A stretch of 40,759 nucleotides of DNA from an uncultured Pelagibacteraceae bacterium (lineage in GTDB: Bacteria; Pseudomonadota; Alphaproteobacteria; Pelagibacterales; Pelagibacteraceae): the NCBI GenBank assembly GCA_902604055.1, contig CACKXA010000006.1, forward strand, positions 1 to 40,759, written 5' to 3'. The stretch's first letter is position 1; each line of letters opens with the position of its first letter. Position numbers and translations under genes: made by a program. The notes under the pieces are model-generated. The model had not been told where the DNA came from. It searched no databases and was given only the letters and a program-made list of their open reading frames with translations. Positions 12,346-17,173 of the stretch are shown here, piece after piece.

Positions 12346-13273
12346 ATTCAAACGCAGCCATCAATTCATTCCATTCTCTTTTAGAAAGCCCTGAATTTTC
12401 ATAATTAACTTTTTCACCTTTTACTAGTTGTTGAATTATTTTTTTACCCTTTGACGAAACATGAACAGCACCAACCCTATAATCAAGAAACGCAGCATGA
12501 GTTATTGGCACCCATTTTTTCACCGTATCAAGCATTGTCTCTGCATAAACTCTAATTTCATATTGAGCGTGACTATCAGCCCTGAGAAATAAAAAATTTA
12601 ATAAGTTTAAAAGATCTGTTTTCCAATACCATTGTGTATAAGAATTTAGAGTTAAATTCATTCTAGCCAATTCCCTAGCAAGTCCAGATTTTTTTTCATC
12701 TATTATTGTGCCATCAAATTTTTCGTTTAGCATTTTTTCGTAATTATCATAAGTTTTTGTAGCATCATCTTTTAAAATTTTTAAAACTTCATCTGCTTGG
12801 TTTCCTGTAATTAACTCTCCTCTTCCTTGACGATTAGAAGTGGACTGGGCAGACAACTGTTCCTTTGCGGGAAGATAAAATTCTTTATCTAATATTGAGT
12901 ACCTAGCCGAATACTCATTAACGTTAGCTGTTCTATGTCTTATCCATTGACGTGCGATAAATATTGGAAGTTTAACATGATATTTTATCTCACACATTTC
13001 AAATGGAGTTGAGTGCCAATGTCTCATTAAATATTTAATTAAACCCTCATCTGTAGAAACTTTTTTAGTTCCCTTTCCATAAGAAACTCTTGCAGATTGA
13101 ACAATAGAAGTATCGTCGCCCATATAATCAACAACTCTAACAAATCCATGATCTAGGACAGGAAGAGCTTCATAAAGAATTTTTTCTAATTCAGGTGATG
13201 TTACCCTTTTAGTCTGATTTTTTTGGGATTGTTGATCTGCAATTTCTTGCTTTTGTTCTGGTGTTAGTTTCAT
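12326..13273 (-). CDS. thyX: flavin-dependent thymidylate synthase ThyX
   Basis: 315 aa from the ATG at 13271-13273. The ThyX signature RHR-x7-S is seen as [13 protein letters not shown] (RHR at residues 112-114, Ser122). ThyX makes dTMP from dUMP using FAD, NADPH and methylenetetrahydrofolate. An open frame continues upstream to 13402, but that extension (beginning [11 protein letters not shown]) is the antisense of the tmRNA acceptor piece and should not be translated. The start [10 protein letters not shown] is better because it lies outside the tmRNA. The 3' end overlaps convergent mrp by 20 bp. No thyA is seen in the window. Confidence 0.93.
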   Translation of the reverse strand: MKLTPEQKQEIADQQSQKNQTKRVTSPELEKILYEALPVLDHGFVRVVDYMGDDTSIVQSARVSYGKGTKKVSTDEGLIKYLMRHWHSTPFEMCEIKYHVKLPIFIARQWIRHRTANVNEYSARYSILDKEFYLPAKEQLSAQSTSNRQGRGELITGNQADEVLKILKDDATKTYDNYEKMLNEKFDGTIIDEKKSGLARELARMNLTLNSYTQWYWKTDLLNLLNFLFLRADSHAQYEIRVYAETMLDTVKKWVPITHAAFLDYRVGAVHVSSKGKKIIQQLVKGEKVNYENSGLSKREWNELMAAFEFKEKIV

Positions 13274-13287
13274 TTTGAATAAACTTA

Positions 13288-13315
13288 TTGAATCTATTTG
13301 TAAGAGTTTTATATT
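13288..13315 (+). promoter_or_regulatory. candidate tmRNA promoter
   Basis: TTGAAT (13288-13293) and TATATT (13310-13315) are separated by 16 bp in the gap between divergent thyX and ssrA. The transcript would start near 13322, at a short perfect hairpin AGTTGGTTTTCCAACT (13321-13336) that would form the 5' leader of pre-tmRNA and be removed in processing. Confidence 0.35.
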
Positions 13316-13342
13316 AATAGAGTTGGTTTTCCAACTATGACG

Positions 13343-13401
13343 ATAAACGAATTTCGTAATAAACATTACGGACGTGGGGGCAGTACCCACCACCTCCACC
13401 A
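13343..13401 (+). ncRNA. ssrA: tmRNA acceptor piece (permuted two-piece ssrA)
   Basis: The 3' end CACCTCC-A-CCA (13391-13401) pairs with GGGGGTG at 13414-13420 to form a 7-bp acceptor stem with one G-U pair. Just before it GTGGG (13374-13378) and CCCAC (13386-13390) form a T-arm-like stem whose loop lacks the normal TTC motif, as is usual in alphaproteobacterial two-piece tmRNA. A hairpin CGTAAT/ATTACG lies at 13355-13370. The 5' boundary is approximate. CCA is encoded in the DNA. Confidence 0.85.
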
Positions 13402-13413
13402 TTTACAACTTAT

Positions 13414-13579
13414 GGGGGTGAATTAGGATCGACGGGTGTCTAAAGGCTATTCTTTCGTACGAGATGGTTCCGACGTAACGGGCCAATTTACAAATGCTAA
13501 CGAAAGTTACGCACTTGCTGCTTAATTAACTTAGTTAATTAAGTTACGGGGTCCGGGGCACCTGGCAACAGAACGCCCC
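13414..13579 (+). ncRNA. ssrA: tmRNA coding piece, tag ANESYALAA
   Basis: It begins GGGGGTGAATTAGGATCGAC, the conserved alphaproteobacterial tmRNA 5' end. The resume region encodes GCT AAC GAA AGT TAC GCA CTT GCT GCT TAA (13496-13525), giving tag ANESYALAA after the tRNA-borne Ala. The ALAA end is the usual ClpXP degron. A hairpin AATTAAC-TTA-GTTAATT follows the stop (13524-13540). The piece ends in GGGGC...GCCCC (13555-13579). The permuted order (acceptor piece first) means the RNA is cut into two by removing the 12-nt spacer at 13402-13413. It works with SmpB to free stalled ribosomes. Confidence 0.92.
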
Positions 13580-13583
13580 TTTT
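13555..13583 (+). terminator. possible tmRNA terminator
   Basis: GGGGC (13555-13559) and GCCCC (13575-13579) can pair and are followed directly by TTTT. The hairpin is part of the mature RNA end and may also stop transcription. The right arm is the part repeated at 13762, 16395 and 17146. Confidence 0.45.
13561..13579 (+). repeat. tmRNA-end repeat, copy 1 (putative att site within ssrA)
   Basis: CCTGGCAACAGAACGCCCC, the last 19 bases of the tmRNA coding piece. Three further exact copies lie downstream in the same orientation. Identity with copy 2 extends to 24 bases (13558-13581 against 13759-13782). Confidence 0.9.
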
Positions 13584-13588
13584 AAAAT

Positions 13589-13756
13589 ATGATAAATGAG
13601 TTTTTTATATTCTGCGTTAAAGTCTTAGAAATAATTGGTGATGCAACTGGTATGGGCTATGAATTAGCTAACATTGTTATATTCGTTATTATACAGCCTG
13701 GGTTAATACTATTATTTTTTATACTTTGGAGAATGGAGAAAAAGAAGAAAGGTTAA
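13589..13756 (+). CDS. 55-aa single-span membrane peptide in the first cassette
   Basis: ATG at 13589, 55 codons, TAA at 13754-13756. The product starts MINEFFIFCVKVLEIIGDAT, has a hydrophobic span at about residues 27-47 (ANIVIFVIIQPGLILLFFIL) and a basic tail WRMEKKKKG, so a membrane peptide with the tail in the cytoplasm is likely. The start lies 9 bases after the tmRNA end and the stop 2 bases before the next long repeat, so the gene fills the segment between two repeats almost completely. No Shine-Dalgarno sequence is visible; expression may depend on tmRNA read-through. I do not recognise a family. Confidence 0.6.
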   Translation: MINEFFIFCVKVLEIIGDATGMGYELANIVIFVIIQPGLILLFFILWRMEKKKKG

Positions 13757-13761
13757 CTGCA

Positions 13762-13780
13762 CCTGGCAACAGAACGCCCC
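13762..13780 (+). repeat. tmRNA-end repeat, copy 2 (putative att site)
   Basis: Exact 19-base copy of the tmRNA 3' end, 201 bp downstream of copy 1 and within a 24-base identity (13759-13782). It contains only the right half of the tmRNA terminal hairpin, as expected for a displaced attachment site. Confidence 0.9.
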
Positions 13781-13824
13781 TTCCAAAGACTCAAAACTCC
13801 CGTTAAACAATAATTTTTAAAAAA

Positions 13825-13835
13825 GTGGTCACACT
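13825..13835 (+). repeat. GTGGTCACACT direct repeat, copy A
   Basis: An 11-base word repeated exactly at 14468-14478. The two copies flank the pair of orphan minus-strand genes. It may be an operator or an insertion boundary; function unknown. The stretch 13783-13876 around it has no other gene that I can support. Confidence 0.4.
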
Positions 13836-13876
13836 GGTGGCACAGTAAGAAAAGAAATTTTAGTGTGCGGGGGAAT

Positions 13877-14017
13877 TTAATGAATAGTTTTATCTTTGCT
13901 ATCTTGATCTTCAAAAAAATTATAAATATCTAATTCAACCCACTCAATTTCAGGATCATTTGTGTCTTGTGTGATTGTTTTTTTAGTGTACAGGATTTTC
14001 TCTTTTTCTTTAGTCAT
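13877..14017 (-). CDS. 46-aa acidic orphan protein
   Basis: Minus-strand ATG at 14015-14017, 46 codons, stop TAA at 13877-13879. It is preceded by a strong Shine-Dalgarno sequence, AAGGAG, a few bases before the ATG; such sites are scarce here, which supports real translation. The product begins MTKEKEKILYTKKTITQDTN and continues acidic (EIEWVELDIYNFFEDQD), soluble, with no Cys. It starts 10 bases after the stop of the 124-aa gene, so the two form an operon. No family is recognised. A small partner, antitoxin or regulator role is possible but unsupported. Confidence 0.6.
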   Translation of the reverse strand: MTKEKEKILYTKKTITQDTNDPEIEWVELDIYNFFEDQDSKDKTIH

Positions 14018-14027
14018 GCTCTCCTTT

Positions 14028-14402
14028 CTAATTCAACTTGTTTCTTTCGCAGTCCCTATCAATTGTTTGCCAGTCACCTTCCTCGAAAGGTATATTTATA
14101 TCGTTTAGAACTCTTTTAAGCTTCTCCAACCTGTCTGCACGCCCGTCAATATTTTTCAAAAACATACAAAACCATTTATAGGCAGATTTTTTTAAAAACT
14201 TTTTATCAATATTAATCCAATTTTCGAAGTCCATACATTGAGGGGTATTATAAGTATATTCATTATAACTTATCTTTTTTCCATCATCACTCAACGAATC
14301 TAACCAGCAACAAATTTGATTTTTTCCCTCATCAATAACTTGATAAGCTTCATAATGATCTGAAAGATCATCTGAATTAAAATCTAATTCTAGTTGTTTC
14401 AT
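14028..14402 (-). CDS. 124-aa orphan protein of unknown function
   Basis: Starts MKQLELDFNSDDLSDHYEAY. The protein is acidic, Asp/Lys/Asn-rich and soluble, with aromatic-rich stretches (YKWFCMFLKN, CCWLDSLSDD), four Cys, no signal peptide and no membrane span. I recognise no domain. It is divergent from the HNH nuclease gene across 124 bp that hold two inverted repeats, and is followed by the 46-aa gene. Lying inside the repeat-bounded unit, it was probably acquired with the nuclease/methyltransferase pair. Immunity, anti-restriction or regulatory roles are guesses from position only. Confidence 0.65.
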   Translation of the reverse strand: MKQLELDFNSDDLSDHYEAYQVIDEGKNQICCWLDSLSDDGKKISYNEYTYNTPQCMDFENWINIDKKFLKKSAYKWFCMFLKNIDGRADRLEKLKRVLNDINIPFEEGDWQTIDRDCERNKLN

Positions 14403-14428
14403 TTTTTGACTGTTGTTGAAGTTTATGC

Positions 14429-14444
14429 GTTAAAGAACTTTAAC
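14429..14444. promoter_or_regulatory. candidate operator, perfect inverted repeat
   Basis: GTTAAAG-AA-CTTTAAC, 7-bp arms with a 2-bp centre, lies in the 124-bp gap between divergent genes (14402 and 14527). Size and symmetry suit a dimeric repressor site that could control both directions. Confidence 0.4.
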
Positions 14445-14467
14445 AATTATAAATATATACAATAAAT

Positions 14468-14478
14468 GTGGTCACACT
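14468..14478 (+). repeat. GTGGTCACACT direct repeat, copy B
   Basis: Exact copy of 13825-13835 in the same orientation, in the divergent control region and adjoining the hairpin at 14479-14502. Confidence 0.4.
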
Positions 14479-14502
14479 ATGATATCTAGTTTTAGATGTC
14501 AT
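14479..14502 (+). promoter_or_regulatory. inverted repeat / hairpin before the HNH gene
   Basis: Arms ATGATATCTA and TAGATGTCAT with a GTTT loop, 10 bp with one G-U pair in the RNA, followed by ATTTTTAAAT. It lies 24 bases before the HNH start and could be a second operator, a leader hairpin or a weak attenuator. Confidence 0.35.
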
Positions 14503-14526
14503 TTTTAAATGGTATAACTCATTTAA

Positions 14527-15006
14527 ATGAAGAGTTCAAAAGCACAACTTGCCAAAAAAGAATTTCTTGATAAAGGAAATAAATTACCGATTTGTGTAAA
14601 TGATGGTTGTAATAACACTGTTGTTGTCAGGGAGTGGAAGTATTGGTCTTTTAAATCTGAATGTGGATCTTGCACTGATTGTAGAAAAAGAAAACTTTAT
14701 AAGATCATACAAGGAGAAAAAATAATTAAAAAGGGAACAAAGAAGACTATAAAAAACGATGTTATAATTCACAAAAAAGATTTCTGTGAAAATAACAACG
14801 GACATTTAGGTTTCTCTTGTCCAGTAAAAACTAATCTATGGAGCAACTTTCTTGAAAGTCTTGATCTTGATCATATTGATGGTGATCATATGAATAATAA
14901 ACCAAAAAATGTCAAAACTTATTGTAAACTATGTCACAATAGGAAATCAAAAGAAACAGGTGATTGGGATTCAAATAAACCATCAAGGAGAAATATAGAT
15001 ATATAA
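14527..15006 (+). CDS. HNH endonuclease, putative restriction enzyme
   Basis: 159 aa. The C-terminal HNH (beta-beta-alpha metal) motif is clear: LDLDHIDGDHMNNKPKN (Asp115-His116, Asn123/124), then LC-xx-CH (Cys133, Cys136, His137) followed by RKSKETGDW. N-terminal Cys23, Cys28, Cys46, Cys49 and Cys52 suggest a second zinc-binding site. The stop is one base before the methyltransferase ATG, a tight operon that argues for a type II restriction-modification pair. A homing-type HNH nuclease is the alternative. The start at 14527 has no clear Shine-Dalgarno sequence. Confidence 0.82.
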   Translation: MKSSKAQLAKKEFLDKGNKLPICVNDGCNNTVVVREWKYWSFKSECGSCTDCRKRKLYKIIQGEKIIKKGTKKTIKNDVIIHKKDFCENNNGHLGFSCPVKTNLWSNFLESLDLDHIDGDHMNNKPKNVKTYCKLCHNRKSKETGDWDSNKPSRRNIDI

Positions 15007-15007
15007 T

Positions 15008-16318
15008 ATGAAGTTATTTAAAGAAATTGGAATTAGGGAAAAAAAAGATTTATCTGACGCCAATATTTTAAAGGCGCTAAAAAAACTTGGTAAGTTAGAC
15101 AAAAAATTTAAAGACCAAGACTTACTTTTAAACCTAATTTCTTCAGAAAATAAAAATATTAGATACTATGCAATTAATAATCTTGCAAAAATTAATAATG
15201 AAAAATTACTAAAAAATTTTGAAAAATTTTTGTATCAAGAACCCACTTCTTATGTTCGGAGAGAAATTGCTTCTGCTATAGGTAGATTAAGAAGTAAAAA
15301 AGCGATACCTCTGATGAAGAAAATTATCAAGGACAAAGATCCTAATATAATACTTCAAGGCGTAAGAGGATTATTAGTATTTAAAAAAGATAAGGATATT
15401 CAAAATATTTTGAAAGGTTTAAAAAATCATCCTAATGAGATAGTACAAAAAGTAATTAATATAGAATTCTTTGATATGAATGAATACTCTTCCAAACACT
15501 CGTATTCTCCTGATAATTTAAAAAACTGTATTGCAAATGGAGATGTTATAAAATTATTAAAAAAGGTAGAAAATGAAAGCGTCCATCTTACTTTTACTTC
15601 ACCTCCGTATTATAATGCAAGAGACTATTCTATTTACAATTCTTATAACTCTTATTTAAAATTTTTATGGAATGCATTTAAAGAAGTGCATAGAGTTACA
15701 AAAGAAGGAAGATTTTTTATTCTAAACACATCTCCAATAATAATTCCAAGAACAGGAAGAAAATATTCAAGTATAAGATACCCCATACCATTTGATATAC
15801 ATCACGAAATGATAAAAATGGGTTGGGAATATGTTGACGATATAGTTTGGTTAAAACCTGAACCAAGTGCAAAAAATAGAGTCGCTGGATTTAATTTACA
15901 TAGAAAACCCTTAGCGTATAAACCAAATTGTGTAACAGAAACTTTGATGGTTTACAGAAAGAAAAGTAATAAATTAATTGACTGGATCTTTAAACAATAT
16001 TCTCAAGAAGTTGTTAAAAAAAGTAAAATTAAAGATGGTTATGAAACGTCAAATGTCTGGAAAGTTGACCCATCAAGTGACAAAAATCATTCAGCAGTTT
16101 TTCCAGTTAGTTTATGTGATCGAGTTATAAACTACTATTCGTTTGAAGGTGATCTTGTTTTTGATCCTTTTGCAGGCAGTGGATCTGTTGGAACATCTGC
16201 AATTAAAAACAAACGGTATTTTTTTCTTACAGAATTAAATAAAGATTATTTTAAATTACTTAAACAAAAATTTAACTCTAATTTATTTGATGATGTTAAG
16301 ATTGGAATTAAAGACTAA
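15008..16318 (+). CDS. HEAT-repeat / DNA methyltransferase fusion (class beta)
   Basis: 436 aa. Residues about 30-155 form alpha-helical HEAT-like repeats (IRYYAINNLAKI, VRREIASAIGRLRSKKAIPL, IILQGVRGLLVF). The catalytic part follows: motif IV TSPPYY (197-202), then the AdoMet motif I FDPFAGSGSVGTSA (385-398) and the ELNKDYF end. Motif IV before motif I puts it in the beta class of amino-methyltransferases (N6-adenine or N4-cytosine). The region between, 240-300, is the expected target-recognition part. It is directly downstream of the HNH nuclease gene and would protect host DNA from it. The HEAT domain is unusual for such small enzymes. Confidence 0.88.
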   Translation: MKLFKEIGIREKKDLSDANILKALKKLGKLDKKFKDQDLLLNLISSENKNIRYYAINNLAKINNEKLLKNFEKFLYQEPTSYVRREIASAIGRLRSKKAIPLMKKIIKDKDPNIILQGVRGLLVFKKDKDIQNILKGLKNHPNEIVQKVINIEFFDMNEYSSKHSYSPDNLKNCIANGDVIKLLKKVENESVHLTFTSPPYYNARDYSIYNSYNSYLKFLWNAFKEVHRVTKEGRFFILNTSPIIIPRTGRKYSSIRYPIPFDIHHEMIKMGWEYVDDIVWLKPEPSAKNRVAGFNLHRKPLAYKPNCVTETLMVYRKKSNKLIDWIFKQYSQEVVKKSKIKDGYETSNVWKVDPSSDKNHSAVFPVSLCDRVINYYSFEGDLVFDPFAGSGSVGTSAIKNKRYFFLTELNKDYFKLLKQKFNSNLFDDVKIGIKD

Positions 16319-16394
16319 AAACTCAATTTTAGTACACGAAGTTTTACTCGAAGTATTTTAAAAAGTGTTTATTTATGTTAATTATAAACTTGTG

Positions 16395-16413
16395 CCTGGC
16401 AACAGAACGCCCC
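16395..16413 (+). repeat. tmRNA-end repeat, copy 3 (putative att site)
   Basis: Exact 19-base copy, followed by TT as in copies 1 and 2. It lies 77 bp after the methyltransferase stop and bounds the nuclease/methyltransferase unit on the right. The bases between hold only a weak GTTTAT/ATAAAC inverted repeat (16367-16389). Confidence 0.9.
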
Positions 16414-16441
16414 TTAAGTAATAAAAATAGAGGTTGAAATT

Positions 16442-16489
16442 ATGTTTGTAGCGATGAATAGATTTAAAATTGTAAAAGTATTAATCTAA
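16442..16489 (+). pseudogene. remnant of an antibiotic-biosynthesis-monooxygenase-like gene
   Basis: An ATG with GAGG about 8 bases upstream opens a 15-codon frame, MFVAMNRFKIVKVLI, then TAA. The first dozen residues read like the start of ABM-domain (HmoA-like) proteins, where MFVAMNRF or similar is common. The similarity then stops at about 16478, at the very end of sodB, whose stop codon occupies 16481-16483. I infer the 5' stub of a gene cut off when sodB or the neighbouring DNA was joined here. It is short, so identity is tentative. Confidence 0.4.
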
Positions 16490-17074
16490 ATTTGACTCAA
16501 CAAATTCCCAGTTAATTAGTTTTTCATAAAAATTTTCTAAATATTCTGGTCTTCTATTTTTATAATCTACATAATAAGAGTGTTCCCACAAATCGCATCC
16601 TAAAATTGGTTTCATATTATGAACAAGTGTGTTTTCAGCGTTCGGAGTTTTATTAACTACTAATTTTCCATTATCAATAGATAACCAACACCAGCCAGAT
16701 CCAAACTGTGTAATACCTGCTTGTATAAATTGTTTCTTAAATTCTTCTACACTTCCAAAGTCAGACACAATTCTATCTTTTAATTTCTTTGGCATAGAGC
16801 CGCCTCCGCCTGGTTTCATACATTTCCAAAATAACATATGATTCCAATGTTGACTGGCGTTATTAAAGATACCTGATTTTGATTTATCTTTTGAAGAATG
16901 AATTATTATTTCCTCTAAAGTCATTTGAGACATATCCGAACCCTCAATAAATTTATTTAAATTAGTTATGTAAGTTTGGTGATGTTTTCCATAATGAAGA
17001 TCTAGTGTTTCTTCAGACATGATGGGTGCGAGAGCGCTTTTTAAATAATCTAGATCTGGTAACTTAAATGTCAT
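16481..17074 (-). CDS. sodB: superoxide dismutase (Fe/Mn family)
   Basis: 197 aa, usual length. The N-terminal helical domain has the metal His in LDLHYGKHHQTYITNLN (about residues 25-41) and the ASQHWNHMLFWKCM segment. The C-terminal domain has FGSGWCWLSI and the metal-binding D-x-W-E-H in CDLWEHSYYVDYKNRRPEYL. The overall sequence resembles bacterial FeSOD, but the metal cannot be fixed by reading alone. It is cytoplasmic (no signal peptide). It lies alone between tmRNA-end repeats 3 and 4, opposite in direction to the neighbouring cassette genes. Confidence 0.95.
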   Translation of the reverse strand: MTFKLPDLDYLKSALAPIMSEETLDLHYGKHHQTYITNLNKFIEGSDMSQMTLEEIIIHSSKDKSKSGIFNNASQHWNHMLFWKCMKPGGGGSMPKKLKDRIVSDFGSVEEFKKQFIQAGITQFGSGWCWLSIDNGKLVVNKTPNAENTLVHNMKPILGCDLWEHSYYVDYKNRRPEYLENFYEKLINWEFVESNLD

Positions 17075-17099
17075 GTGAAGTTATTACAAAAAATTGATT

Positions 17100-17110
17100 G
17101 ATAATGATAT
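17100..17110. promoter_or_regulatory. possible Fur-like half site upstream of sodB
   Basis: GATAATGATAT, 26 bp before the sodB start, matches one half of the classic Fur box (GATAATGATA...). The second half is degenerate. Iron control of an FeSOD would make sense, but a half-site match in AT-rich DNA is weak evidence. Confidence 0.2.
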
Positions 17111-17145
17111 CGCAATACTGACGCATTTTTAAAAAATTTTGAACG

Positions 17146-17164
17146 CCTGGCAACAGAACGCCCC
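17146..17164 (+). repeat. tmRNA-end repeat, copy 4 (putative distal att site)
   Basis: Exact 19-base copy, followed by CC instead of TT. It lies 71 bp upstream of the sodB start and 9 bp from the end of the glycosyltransferase gene, and marks the right end of the repeat array. Confidence 0.88.
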
Positions 17165-17173
17165 CCAAATAAT

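Noticed and set aside
13274-13402. N-terminal extension of ThyX
   Set aside because: It is antisense to the tmRNA acceptor piece and CCA end; the ThyX start at 13273 is adequate.
13589-13756. The segment between repeats 1 and 2 as simple non-coding tmRNA trailer
   Set aside because: A complete 55-codon frame with a coherent membrane span and basic tail fills it, so a gene is more likely.
16367-16389. GTTTAT/ATAAAC inverted repeat after the methyltransferase gene, considered as a terminator
   Set aside because: Six A/T-rich base pairs with an 11-base loop and no T-run; too weak to call.
13555-17164. The four tmRNA-end repeats as a CRISPR array or an integron
   Set aside because: Spacings are unequal (201, 2633, 751 bp), the spacers are genes, there are no cas genes, and the repeats lack the structure of integron attC sites and have no IntI nearby.
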